Below are positions 16,508 to 24,569 of a DNA stretch of 64,000 nucleotides, one piece after another. The stretch is from NCBI GenBank assembly GCA_031548515.1, contig JAVBRB010000014.1, positions 1 to 64,000 on the forward strand, in the 5' to 3' direction. The notes beneath the pieces were generated by a model, which was not told the origin of the DNA, ran no database searches, and saw only the letters and a program-made list of their open reading frames with translations. Numbering within the stretch: the first letter of the stretch is position 1; every line of letters begins with the position of its first letter. Both the position numbers and the translations under genes were made by a program. The stretch is from UBA940 sp031548515 (GTDB lineage Bacteria; Bacteroidota; Bacteroidia; Bacteroidales; Rikenellaceae).

Positions 16508-17890
16508 ATGGAAAAAAAGGACAAAAAAGGTATGAACCGCCGCGATTTTCTCAAGGCCGCTGGCGCGGGCACGGTCGTTACGGCTGCGGCTTTGGCCGGA
16601 TGCAAACCGCGCAACGCAGTTTCAGCCGAAGGCGGTGCGATAGGAGAGGTTCCTGCCGATAAAATGACCTATCGCACCAATCCTCACACGGGAGACGTGG
16701 TTTCGCTGTTGGGGTACGGCTGCATGCGCTGGCCGCTGCGAAAGACCGCCGATGGCGGGGAGGAGATCGACCAGGAAACCGTCAACGGACTCGTGGATTA
16801 CGCCATGGAACACGGAGTCAATTATTTCGACACTGCACCGGTTTACATCCGCGGTTGGTCGGAAACGGCCACCGGAATTGCTCTTAAACGCCATCCGCGC
16901 GAAAAATTCTTCGTCGCCACCAAGGCATCCAATCCGCGCGGGCCGTTCGACCTGCCCGGATGTATCGCTATGTACCACCGTTCGATGGCCAATCTGCAGG
17001 TCGATTATCTGGATTACTACCTGCTGCATTCTGTCGGCAGCAGCATCGAAAGTTTCCATGAACGCTATATCACGAACGGGTTCCTTGATTTCCTGCTCGC
17101 CGAGCGCAAGGCGGGGCGTATTCGCAATCTGGGCTGGTCTTTTCACGGTAAGGCCGAGGTTTTCGACTATGTCCTTGCATACGATGGCATACAATGGGAT
17201 TTCTGTCAGATACAACTTAATTACCAGGACTGGCGTCATGCAGGCGGAAACAACGTAAATGCCGAGTACCTGCTTGCAGAACTGGTGACGAAAAACGTTC
17301 CGGCCATCATCATGGAGCCTCTGCTGGGAGGACGCCTTGCAAGGGTTCCGGCGCAGGCCCTTGCCATGATGAGGGAGATGCATCCCGAAGACACGGCGGC
17401 GAAATGGGCTTTCCGTTATGCAGGAACTCCCGAAACAGTTTTGACGGTGCTGAGCGGAATGGTATATATGGAATACCTGCAGGAAAATATACGCACCTAC
17501 GCACCCATCGAACCTATGAATGAGCAGGAGTACGCAATGCTCGACCGGGTGACGGAGATACTGGTCAATTCGGAATATATACAGTGTACCACATGTGAAT
17601 ACTGCATGCCCTGCCCTTATGGCCTCGATATTCCCGGTGTTTTTGCCCACTATAACAACTGCGTGAGTGCAGGCCGGCTGTTGAAGAGTTCGAATGACGA
17701 AAACTACCGCCGCGCGCGCCGCGATTTCCTGATAGGCTACGACCGTAGTGTTCCGAAACTGCGACAGGCCAACAGATGCACCGGGTGCGAAGTGTGTCGT
17801 CCGAAATGCCCGCAGAACATCGACATTCCCAAGGAGATGCGCCGCGTTGACGAGTATGCCGAACTGCTGAAACAGCGTGAAGATTTCTGA
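16508..17890 (+). CDS. Tat-exported aldo/keto reductase with C-terminal ferredoxin motifs
   Basis: 460 residues. The N-terminus MNRRDFLKAAGAGTVV...AALAGC (from Met9) is a twin-arginine signal ending in a possible lipobox, so the protein is exported folded and perhaps lipid-anchored. An AKR barrel follows: GYGCMRWPL, YFDTAPVYIRGWSE (catalytic Asp/Tyr), FVATKASNPRG (Lys) and DYYLLHSV (His). After the barrel are CTTCEYCMPCPYGLDIP and CTGCEVCRPKCPQNIDIP, two ferredoxin-like Cys clusters. AKRs normally use NADPH, which is absent from the periplasm, so electrons may instead arrive through the Fe-S clusters from the upstream polyferredoxin. The gene pair has only a 4-bp gap. Substrate unknown. Confidence 0.9.
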   Translation: MEKKDKKGMNRRDFLKAAGAGTVVTAAALAGCKPRNAVSAEGGAIGEVPADKMTYRTNPHTGDVVSLLGYGCMRWPLRKTADGGEEIDQETVNGLVDYAMEHGVNYFDTAPVYIRGWSETATGIALKRHPREKFFVATKASNPRGPFDLPGCIAMYHRSMANLQVDYLDYYLLHSVGSSIESFHERYITNGFLDFLLAERKAGRIRNLGWSFHGKAEVFDYVLAYDGIQWDFCQIQLNYQDWRHAGGNNVNAEYLLAELVTKNVPAIIMEPLLGGRLARVPAQALAMMREMHPEDTAAKWAFRYAGTPETVLTVLSGMVYMEYLQENIRTYAPIEPMNEQEYAMLDRVTEILVNSEYIQCTTCEYCMPCPYGLDIPGVFAHYNNCVSAGRLLKSSNDENYRRARRDFLIGYDRSVPKLRQANRCTGCEVCRPKCPQNIDIPKEMRRVDEYAELLKQREDF

Positions 17891-17891
17891 A

Positions 17892-18506
17892 ATGATCCGC
17901 GTATTCTGTTTAATGGCCCTTGCCGCGTCCGCCTGTTCCACGCTCCAAAAGGATTTCGAGACAGCTGTCCGCGAAGCCGTAATGTGGCAGATGGAAGCCT
18001 ATCCTGAGTCGACACTGAAAGACATTTATAAGAATTTTTTCCAGGACCGTTTCGGCCCGGGCCACATCATTGCGGATACCGCTGCTGCGGGAAATTACCT
18101 GCGACGCGAACTTGCCTCGTATTCCGAAACTTCGGGCGCGGCGGCCGAACCGACAGGATGGGAGCGTAATTTCTACCGTGTGAACCTGTCGGTGGTAAAG
18201 GATGGAAGTATCCCCTGCGGCGTTTTTCTGGACGCTTTTGTCCGTAGTGTGAACGGCATCGAGCCTGTGTCTCTTGAGGAATGGAAAGCGGAATGGGCCA
18301 GGATCGAGGGTGTTATCGGTTCGATGAACCCCGACATTCCGGGATATGAAGTGGACAGCGCGGAGATATGGCGGCGCTTGGAGGAAGGTGATTACGTGGG
18401 GCATCACAGCGAGGCTTTCAGCAAGGCTTACTCGCCGCACTACCGCATCGTGAGCCGCAGGATATTCGAGGAAGAATTGCTTCCCTTACTGCCGGACTCC
18501 CATTAA
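17892..18506 (+). CDS. Uncharacterised lipoprotein of the redox operon
   Basis: 204 residues beginning MIRVFCLMALAASACS, a short lipoprotein signal with lipobox Cys15. The ATG at 17892 directly follows the upstream TGA. An in-frame start at 17877 would lie inside the upstream gene. Mature protein motifs include FFQDRFGPGHIIAD and VNLSVVKDGSIPCGVFLDAF, and the C-terminus reads HSEAFSKAYSPHYRIVSRRI. No enzyme family was recognised with certainty. Tight coupling to the aldo/keto reductase suggests a shared substrate or a scaffold at the membrane. Confidence 0.8.
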   Translation: MIRVFCLMALAASACSTLQKDFETAVREAVMWQMEAYPESTLKDIYKNFFQDRFGPGHIIADTAAAGNYLRRELASYSETSGAAAEPTGWERNFYRVNLSVVKDGSIPCGVFLDAFVRSVNGIEPVSLEEWKAEWARIEGVIGSMNPDIPGYEVDSAEIWRRLEEGDYVGHHSEAFSKAYSPHYRIVSRRIFEEELLPLLPDSH

Positions 18507-18535
18507 GCTGAGCGGTCTTTATGACCGCGACAAAG

Positions 18536-18557
18536 CCCTCCCATATTCAGGGGAGGG
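18536..18557 (+). terminator. Hairpin after the redox operon
   Basis: CCCTCCC / GGGAGGG stem with a short loop followed by TTT, 30 bp past the lipoprotein stop. A smaller hairpin (GCGGTC...GACCGC) precedes it. The U-tract is weak. Confidence 0.55.
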
Positions 18558-18601
18558 TTTGGGATGGGTGATCACGCAGGAGCCGGCTTTGAAAAAGACG
18601 G

Positions 18602-18689
18602 ATTAACGTGCTCTGCGGGGAATGAATTTCAGCAAACTATTTGTTTTCGGGATTCTTCGCCAAATTCATTCCCCGCAGAACACGTTAAT
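18602..18689. repeat. 28-bp-arm inverted repeat between convergent genes
   Basis: Arms 18602-18629 and 18662-18689 are complementary over 28 bp with one mismatch (C/T at the tenth base). They flank a 32-nt loop. The right arm covers the stop codon of the ATP-grasp gene (18685-18687). This is far longer than needed for termination and has no U-tract. Confidence 0.8.
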
Positions 18690-20151
18690 AATGCATCATG
18701 TCCATCTGGCGGACGAAGTGGTTTATAATGCGGTAGTAGAGTTCGTCGCCAATAATGGCGTCCTCTATCTCATGATCGATGCTGGGATTGTCGTTTATCT
18801 CGATGACCACAGCCTTGCCGTTCACCACTTTCAGGTCGACTCCATACAGTCCTTTTCCGATTAATGACGTGGCCTTGACGGCCGTTTTCAGAACCTGGGC
18901 CGGAACCTGGTAGATAGGTATGGTATCGACCAGTCCGGGAGTACTTTTGCCGTTGTCGCCATGCAGGTATATCTGCCAGTGGCCTTTAGCCATGTAGTAT
19001 TTGCATGCGAAAAGCGGCTCGCCGTTCAGCACGCCTATGCGCCAGTCGAAATCCGTGGGGATGAATTCCTGTGCCAGCAATATGGCCGACTTGTCGAACA
19101 GCACCTCGAAAGCCTTCTGCAGGTCTTCTTCGTTCGAGATCTTTTTCATCCCGTGGGAGAACGAACCGTCGGGAATCTTCAGGATGAACGGGCTTCCCAG
19201 TTTTTCGCTGATGCTCTCGAACGAATTCTCGTTGGAGCGGAAAACCAGCATCGATGCGGGAGCTGGAATTTTTTCCTTTTCCAATAGCTCGTTCAGGTAG
19301 ACCTTATTGGTGCAGCGGATTATCGACAGAGGGTCGTCTATCACTGCAAGGTCGTTCTGCGTAGCCCTTTGCGCCAGATGGAAAGTATAGTGGTTCAGTG
19401 AGGTGGTGGTGCGGATGAACAACGCATCGAACTCCATCAACCGTGTCGCGTCCTCTTCGGTGATGAGTTCCGCATGGACATTCATACGCCGCGATATTTC
19501 AAGAAATTTGTTGAGAGCTTTCCGGTCGCTGGGAGGGAATTTCTCTTCCGGATCATAGAGTATAGCAAGGTTGTATCGCGACGTTTTAGGAGAACGCGGC
19601 GAGCGCCATACTTTTTTGTTGAAATTATCGAGCGCTTCGGCAAAATAGTCCTGTTCGTAGCCCGTCAGCTGGTTTAGAGGCAGCGCCTGCACGGTCTCTA
19701 TCTGGTTCCTCTGGCGGGTGTTGAATCCCACGCGCAGGATGGGGCAGGGGTAGTTGTCGAAAATGAACCGCGCGATCTTTTCGAGTCCTTTCTCCTTGCA
19801 TGTGCCGAAAAATATGTTCAGGTACCAGATGTCGCCTTCAATATTGTTTTTCTGGATCCACTGCCAGCACAGCTTTTGCAGGCTGCGGTCCATGCGGATG
19901 CCTGTACCGGTCTCGAGCTTGTTGATTATTTCAACCCCTGGAATAACCTTGTGTCCGCGGGCCTGGGCCAGGAGCGAACAGTAATACCCTTCGGAGTTGT
20001 AGCTGTAGTCATTGCTGAGGTTTATGACGAGCCTGGTTTCGCGTCCGACCGATTTGTGCCTGAGGTAGTCGGGTACGGTCAGCACGCTGCTTGTTTCATA
20101 ATAAGGCTTCCAGTCGCCGGGGCTGTCCAGAAGTATAATGACACTATTCAT
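18685..20151 (-). CDS. RimK-family ATP-grasp ligase with RLAN domain
   Basis: A 488-residue cytoplasmic protein. The N-terminal ~170 residues (LVINLSNDYSYNSEGYYCSL, KVIPGVEIINKLE) match the RimK-like N-terminal (RLAN) extension seen in long RimK homologues. The C-terminal ATP-grasp has CTNKVYLNELLEKEKIPAP (~310), FILKIPDGSFSHGMKK (ATP Lys and Gly-rich loop), AQEFIPTDFDWRIGVLNGEP and VVIEINDNPSIDHEIED with metal ligands. Such enzymes add an amino acid, often glutamate, to a carboxylate of a protein or small molecule; the substrate here is unknown. A promoter-like pair and a palindrome lie upstream. Confidence 0.88.
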   Translation of the reverse strand: MNSVIILLDSPGDWKPYYETSSVLTVPDYLRHKSVGRETRLVINLSNDYSYNSEGYYCSLLAQARGHKVIPGVEIINKLETGTGIRMDRSLQKLCWQWIQKNNIEGDIWYLNIFFGTCKEKGLEKIARFIFDNYPCPILRVGFNTRQRNQIETVQALPLNQLTGYEQDYFAEALDNFNKKVWRSPRSPKTSRYNLAILYDPEEKFPPSDRKALNKFLEISRRMNVHAELITEEDATRLMEFDALFIRTTTSLNHYTFHLAQRATQNDLAVIDDPLSIIRCTNKVYLNELLEKEKIPAPASMLVFRSNENSFESISEKLGSPFILKIPDGSFSHGMKKISNEEDLQKAFEVLFDKSAILLAQEFIPTDFDWRIGVLNGEPLFACKYYMAKGHWQIYLHGDNGKSTPGLVDTIPIYQVPAQVLKTAVKATSLIGKGLYGVDLKVVNGKAVVIEINDNPSIDHEIEDAIIGDELYYRIINHFVRQMDMMHY

Positions 20152-20183
20152 AGATGGCTTTAAAATACGCGCAAATTTCGAGA

Positions 20184-20213
20184 CAAATGTAGGAAATAAA
20201 CATTCACAACAAT
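20184..20213 (-). promoter_or_regulatory. Promoter of the ATP-grasp gene
   Basis: On the minus strand, TACATTTG (20191-20184) is a consensus -7 box. ATTG at 20213-20210 is a partial -33 at N18. It lies 33 bp upstream of the start codon. Confidence 0.5.
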
Positions 20214-20217
20214 ACTG

Positions 20218-20237
20218 CCGGACAATATTTTGTCCGG
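20218..20237. promoter_or_regulatory. Perfect palindrome upstream of the ATP-grasp promoter
   Basis: CCGGACAA-TATT-TTGTCCGG, an 8-bp perfect inverted repeat. It lies four bases upstream of the presumed -33 box, where an activator would bind. It has no T-run, so it is not an obvious terminator. Confidence 0.4.
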
Positions 20238-20257
20238 GGAGAAATGCGCTGTTTAAA

Positions 20258-20286
20258 AGAAAAATAAGGCCCGCATCATGCCGGCC
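20258..20286 (-). terminator. Terminator after DUF3857 gene
   Basis: On the minus strand, GGCCGGCATGATGCGGGCC forms a stem (GGCC-GCAT / ATGC-GGCC with one internal mismatch) followed by TTATTTTTC. It starts 11 bp past the stop codon. Confidence 0.65.
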
Positions 20287-20297
20287 TGTGCCAGATA

Positions 20298-22274
20298 TTA
20301 CTCTTTTTTCAGTATTATGACCTCCGAGAAAGCTCTCACCATATTTTCATACGCCGTTTTAAGTTCGGCATATTCTTCCGGTTCGTACAAATCCCTCATG
20401 GCGAATCCGGCAGCCAGCCTTATCTTGCCGCCTTCGAATGAAGGATTATATATTACATTCATTATCTTGCTGTTGTGTATAAAGGCAGCCGGAAGGTACT
20501 CGACACCATATCCTTCGGGTATCTCTATTTCTATCTGGAAATTGCTTACAGACGAGAATATCAGATTGACCTGATGGGTGCGCAGGGACTGTTTGAAAGG
20601 AGTCTCTGAAGGCGCAAGATATAGCAAGGGATTGAAATATATTTTGTCTGGTTCGTTTCCGGCCGGCCCTGCCGGGATATCATATTTCATATTTACAATG
20701 AACGGCTCTTTTGTTTCCTGGAAATTTTCAGTTCCGATTTCCAGGACGCTCATGCCTTCGTTGCCTCTATATTCATCTTTCAGCTTCTCGATATTCCCGT
20801 TATATATCCGCCGCTTGTTAGACGCGGCATTACCCTTCAGGGTCTGTTTCATTTCTGCCGTTATTTTGCCTTCCGCCGGTAGTACCTTCATCCTGATCTC
20901 CTTAAAATCCTCCGATTCCTCGTTTTGTTCGAGTATCACCCATTGCTGGTCTTTTTTCCGTATTGTCAGTCCCTCGACGTTGGTGCATTGGGCTGGAAGT
21001 TCATCGTACCGTGTGAGCGGCTCAGAGGCATCTGCAAAGTAATTAACTCCGTCTATGTTCACCGTTACCGCAACATTGTTCATAAACTGTAAGAAAGGAT
21101 AGTTTTTATATATTATGCCGTTTTCATGGGTACTGAACGCAATGGGGCATGCGTCCAGTCCCGCTGCCTGCATAAGCCCGGCCATGAACAGGTTGAGATT
21201 GGCCGAATTGCCGGTTTTATCCTTCAGAAATTCCGGCAGATCTTTTTCGGTGAATTTCGATATCCTCTCGTTGCATACGTATTTGTATTTCACATAGTCG
21301 CAAATCGCCTCGAATTTTTCCAGGTCGCTTTTGCCTTCGAGTCCAATTTCCGGAAGTACGGTCTTTGCGGCTCTTGCCGATGCATTGACATATTTCCCGA
21401 AATCGGGGTGATGCAGCAGTTCCTTGCATAATTCCGGCCATGTCGACATAACCCGTATCATGGTCCCGCTGCGGAACGACAGGTGATTTGCCATTTGAAA
21501 ATTAATATTGGCCATGTAATCGTTCGTATTGGACAGAAACTCCTCGTCGCGAAAGGCCGGCATGTTTTTCATGACGTAAGTATAATCGCGCTCCCTGTAG
21601 CTGTATCGGCCTAAGTGCATATCGTAGTCTAAAGATGTCGAGTCTTGTTCGTCGAATTCCGTAATCCCCCTTGCTATGATGGCATAGTCGAAGAGAGGTG
21701 TCGCACGGTAGCACAGCCTGCTGTAATATACAGGTATCTTTTGTTGAAACCACCATGGCCTCATGTTGAAATGGTGAGCGGAACGTATGGTGTATTTAAT
21801 CTCCACGATGGAACCGACGCGTACGTTGGGGAAGACTACTTTTTTCGCATAATAGTCGTCATGTATTTTTTCAGTGTATATGTTGGACTCCGGCAGATCC
21901 GTGCGGGTTATCTCCCCATCGACAAGATTATATGTCATCCCTTCTATCGTAACAGATTCGGGGTCTTGAGGCGGATAATAATACGGTATTTCGAATGTTG
22001 CGTAGTCCAGACCTGCTTCATTGTATATTTTAATTTTGGTCCTGAACTCCATAAGCAGTTCCATTCCTCTGTAATTGTCTCTTTCTGAATATACGAATCT
22101 GTAATCACCCAAATTACAGATTACCGCAGCCTCCGCTTCCGGATCGAACGGATACAGAGTTTCTTCCAGTTCCTCATAGTTTATCCTGTCGTAGTCGGGA
22201 AGATAATGTGTAACTTCTTGCGCATATATGCGGGCGGAGTACAATAAAAGAAGGATAAATAAAAATTTTTTCAT
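20298..22274 (-). CDS. DUF3857 / transglutaminase-like exported protein
   Basis: 658 residues with a cleavable signal peptide (MKKFLFILLLLYSARIYA). The N-terminal DUF3857 beta-sandwich spans about 60-230 (FRTKIKIYNEAGLDYATFEI, VGSIVEIKYTIRSAHHFNMR). A transglutaminase-like core covers about 290-400 (KYVCNERISKFTEKDLPEFL, LMQAAGLDACPIAFSTHENG), and a C-terminal beta domain ends the protein. Where true transglutaminases have the catalytic Cys the sequence reads GNSANLNLFM, so the core is probably non-catalytic, as in most Bacteroidota homologues. The cellular role of this family is unknown; it is periplasmic by signal peptide. Single gene. Confidence 0.88.
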   Translation of the reverse strand: MKKFLFILLLLYSARIYAQEVTHYLPDYDRINYEELEETLYPFDPEAEAAVICNLGDYRFVYSERDNYRGMELLMEFRTKIKIYNEAGLDYATFEIPYYYPPQDPESVTIEGMTYNLVDGEITRTDLPESNIYTEKIHDDYYAKKVVFPNVRVGSIVEIKYTIRSAHHFNMRPWWFQQKIPVYYSRLCYRATPLFDYAIIARGITEFDEQDSTSLDYDMHLGRYSYRERDYTYVMKNMPAFRDEEFLSNTNDYMANINFQMANHLSFRSGTMIRVMSTWPELCKELLHHPDFGKYVNASARAAKTVLPEIGLEGKSDLEKFEAICDYVKYKYVCNERISKFTEKDLPEFLKDKTGNSANLNLFMAGLMQAAGLDACPIAFSTHENGIIYKNYPFLQFMNNVAVTVNIDGVNYFADASEPLTRYDELPAQCTNVEGLTIRKKDQQWVILEQNEESEDFKEIRMKVLPAEGKITAEMKQTLKGNAASNKRRIYNGNIEKLKDEYRGNEGMSVLEIGTENFQETKEPFIVNMKYDIPAGPAGNEPDKIYFNPLLYLAPSETPFKQSLRTHQVNLIFSSVSNFQIEIEIPEGYGVEYLPAAFIHNSKIMNVIYNPSFEGGKIRLAAGFAMRDLYEPEEYAELKTAYENMVRAFSEVIILKKE

Positions 22275-22447
22275 TAGGTAAGTATTTGATATTTGGGGTA
22301 TTCAAAATTTCATGCGCGTGTAATAGGTCGGAGAATTCAGGATGCTTTATTGGTCTGCCGGGGTTTCTCGCCTTTCGGTTGTAGCGATGCTAATTTACAT
22401 ACAAATAAATTGTAAAACAAATGAAACGGAATACTGAAGGAGCGGCG

Positions 22448-22479
22448 TTTGCGTAAATCGTGACGAATATCTATCTTCG
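22448..22479 (+). promoter_or_regulatory. Promoter of the His-rich protein gene
   Basis: TTTG (22448-22451), 20-bp spacer, TATCTTCG (22472-22479): a close match to the Bacteroidota -33/-7 consensus, 14 bp before the chosen ATG. It supports the start at 22493 over the longer frame beginning at 22460. Confidence 0.65.
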
Positions 22480-22492
22480 CGGGGTATTCCAC

Positions 22493-23107
22493 ATGAAGAA
22501 ACTCCTCGTTATAATTGTTTTTTTTGCATCTGTTTCCGCACAGGCGCAGCACGTCCACGTCCATGTGGTTGGAGATGATTGCGATGAAGAACATGTTCAT
22601 GAGGCCGGTGAAACGATCGTCCGCCGCTTCATAGACGCGGCGCCGCGTTTCGGACTCGCATGGCAAAAGGAATTTTTCGCCGAGATTGGGTTGTGCCTCG
22701 ACATTTACCGTATAGGCTACACTGAAGCTAGCGAGTTCGTCAGTTTCGGATACCGCAATATCAGGCCGTATGTTTCAGGTGAGATCATGATGCGCGGCGA
22801 CAAGACGATCGGCGGTCCGAAAGCCGGGTTGGAGTTTATAATGTCTACGAATGTTTTCGGAATGGCCGTCGGTGCCGAAACCTCGTGGTATACGGACGGA
22901 CGCCGCGATGCATTGGCCATCACACCGCGTCTGCTTCTGTCGTTCGTCTACGCGGAGATATACTACGGATACAGCTTCTTTCCCAGTAACGATCTGGAAC
23001 CCTGGCTAGGGCATCATCGGGTGGGGGTCTCAATGGTGCTGAATCCCCGCTTCTGGAAAAACAAAAAGCGGATATACGAAGATTACTACAACTCTTATCT
23101 GGAATAG
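22493..23107 (+). CDS. Exported protein with His-rich N-terminus, barrel-like
   Basis: 204 residues. Signal peptide MKKLLVIIVFFASVSAQAQ is followed at once by HVHVHVVGDDC and DEEHVHEAGE, a His/Asp/Glu cluster able to bind metal. The remaining part alternates aromatic and small residues in strands (WQKEFFAEIGLCLDIYRIGY, AEIYYGYSFF, HHRVGVSMVLNPRFW), suggesting a small eight-strand outer-membrane barrel. No family was recognised. It converges on the FMN-reductase gene and overlaps its 3' end by 13 bp. Confidence 0.75.
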   Translation: MKKLLVIIVFFASVSAQAQHVHVHVVGDDCDEEHVHEAGETIVRRFIDAAPRFGLAWQKEFFAEIGLCLDIYRIGYTEASEFVSFGYRNIRPYVSGEIMMRGDKTIGGPKAGLEFIMSTNVFGMAVGAETSWYTDGRRDALAITPRLLLSFVYAEIYYGYSFFPSNDLEPWLGHHRVGVSMVLNPRFWKNKKRIYEDYYNSYLE

Positions 23108-23643
23108 CCGTCTTTAAATATTCCTATCCACTTTTCGAACGCCGCAATGAATTTACGCATGAATGCCGCCGAACTTTCGGTAAGGCTGTCGCCGTCCATT
23201 CCGGTCGATGCATTGAAATAAACCTCCGGCTGGCTCATGACCGGCATATCCAGGTACGAACAGATATTGCGGAGATGCTGCTGCGCCCCGAATGTACCGA
23301 TAGGGCCTGGCGAGGCGCCGATTATCGCTGTCGGCTTATGCGCCCATGCGTTTTTCCCGTAGGGGCGTGAACCCCAGTCGAGGGCGTTTTTCAATACTCC
23401 TGGAATAGAACGATTGTATTCGGGCGTCACTATCAGCACAGCGTCGGACTCCCTGGCGAGTTCTCTCAATGCTACTGCGCTTTGCGGGGGCGCGGCTTCG
23501 ATATCCTGAGAATAGAAGGGCAGCGATGCGATGTCGGCGACCGTGAATTCGATGGATGCGACGCCGAGTTTTTCGACCGCCGCGAAAAAGCGTTTATTCA
23601 GCGAATCCGCACTGATTCCGCCTATGAGGACCATTATTTTCAT
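23095..23643 (-). CDS. NAD(P)H-dependent FMN reductase-like flavoprotein
   Basis: 182 residues of the flavodoxin-like NADPH-dependent FMN reductase family (ArsH/YieF/ChrR type). The N-terminal strand and phosphate loop are VLIGGISADSLNKRF, the mid motif is VLIVTPEYNRSIPGVLKNAL (PEYN-SIPG signature), and AIIGASPGPIGTFGAQQHLR contacts FMN. It would reduce quinones, chromate or azo-type substrates. The start overlaps the TlpA-like stop by 4 bp, so it is the last gene of a four-gene operon. Confidence 0.92.
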   Translation of the reverse strand: MKIMVLIGGISADSLNKRFFAAVEKLGVASIEFTVADIASLPFYSQDIEAAPPQSAVALRELARESDAVLIVTPEYNRSIPGVLKNALDWGSRPYGKNAWAHKPTAIIGASPGPIGTFGAQQHLRNICSYLDMPVMSQPEVYFNASTGMDGDSLTESSAAFMRKFIAAFEKWIGIFKDGYSR

Positions 23644-24152
23644 ATCTTCTCGTTTATCAGTTCCACCAGTTCCGCTCCGTTTGCAAAGCTGAATGTTTCG
23701 ATCTCGAAATGTTTCACCTTGCCGTCGGTGCCTACCAGGTAAATACGGGGAACATAGCTGTTCGCGAATTTATTGAAAGCAACCGCATCCGGGTCGAGAT
23801 AGTAAGGCATGGACGCGAACCTGTTCCAATACAAGGCAACCGCATCTGCGTTCTCCGCGCGCGACACACAGATAAAATCGACTTCGTCCTGCAATTCCTC
23901 CCAGGCGGAATATACTTTCGGCAGTTCGCGTTGGCAGTCGCCGCACGAACTGCGAAACAATACTACGACAGATCGTTTCCCAACGAACCGGGATGCCTGG
24001 AATTCTTCCGTATTGCCGTCCGCTTTGGTAACCGAGAACGAAGGCACGGTGCTGCCTACCGTCACATAATTTTTTATCCCGTCGCCTTCCTCTCCGCCGT
24101 TGAGGCAGGAAGCAAGGCTGGCCATTAGCATTATATAGAGTAGTTTTTTCAT
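23640..24152 (-). CDS. TlpA/ResA-like thioredoxin-fold lipoprotein
   Basis: 170 residues with signal MKKLLYIMLMASLASC (lipobox Cys16). The thioredoxin/AhpC-TSA fold shows VGSTVPSFSVTKADGNTEEF, then VVLFRSSCGDCQRELPKVYS with redox motif CGDC, and the cis-Pro region YVPRIYLVGTDGKVKHFE. A membrane-anchored thiol-disulfide reductase in the periplasm is likely. It sits 14 bp downstream of the phosphoribosyltransferase gene and overlaps the FMN-reductase gene. Confidence 0.88.
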   Translation of the reverse strand: MKKLLYIMLMASLASCLNGGEEGDGIKNYVTVGSTVPSFSVTKADGNTEEFQASRFVGKRSVVVLFRSSCGDCQRELPKVYSAWEELQDEVDFICVSRAENADAVALYWNRFASMPYYLDPDAVAFNKFANSYVPRIYLVGTDGKVKHFEIETFSFANGAELVELINEKI

Positions 24153-24166
24153 CTTAATTTGTTAAT

Positions 24167-24565
24167 TTACATTATCCATGGAAATCGGAAACATTCTTCG
24201 TCGTATAATGCATAATCAGCCGTACCGTTAACCGCGAATGTCTTTACTGCGGAGGCTTCTTTCAGCAATTCCTTTGCCAATCGTATCGTCGAACCGCTTT
24301 TTATGCGGTCGTCAACCAGCAGGATGCGTTTTTCCCTGAAGTCGAAGTCGATAGGGGAAAGCAATTGCGGCGCGTCGTATTTCGGTTGCTGGCGCTCATC
24401 GCGCAGGTTTATTTTTATCAGGTTCATCTCGATGCCGAGCCTCTGGTTGAGTATTCCGGCGGGCACTATTCCCCCGTTTGCGATTGCGACTATCATGTCG
24501 AACCGCTCGCCAATGGGAATGGTACGGAACCGCTCCAGGACCTCTTCGAAACTTTTTCCGGCCAC
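24167..24565 (-). CDS. Phosphoribosyltransferase-fold protein
   Basis: 132 residues with a type I PRTase fold: FDMIVAIANGGIVPAGILNQ (~22-41) and the PRPP-binding loop RILLVDDRIKSGSTIRLAKE (DD...SGST), followed by KTFAVNGT. Length and loop resemble the short Gpt/ComF-like group. The base substrate is unknown. It follows an ECF-type S component by 4 bp, so it may trap an imported nucleobase-like compound as its nucleotide. This is a context inference. Confidence 0.82.
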   Translation of the reverse strand: MAGKSFEEVLERFRTIPIGERFDMIVAIANGGIVPAGILNQRLGIEMNLIKINLRDERQQPKYDAPQLLSPIDFDFREKRILLVDDRIKSGSTIRLAKELLKEASAVKTFAVNGTADYALYDEECFRFPWIM

Positions 24566-24569
24566 GATA

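Noticed and set aside
16622..17941. 439-codon minus-strand ORF
   Set aside because: Antisense to the aldo/keto reductase gene whose motifs are unambiguous.
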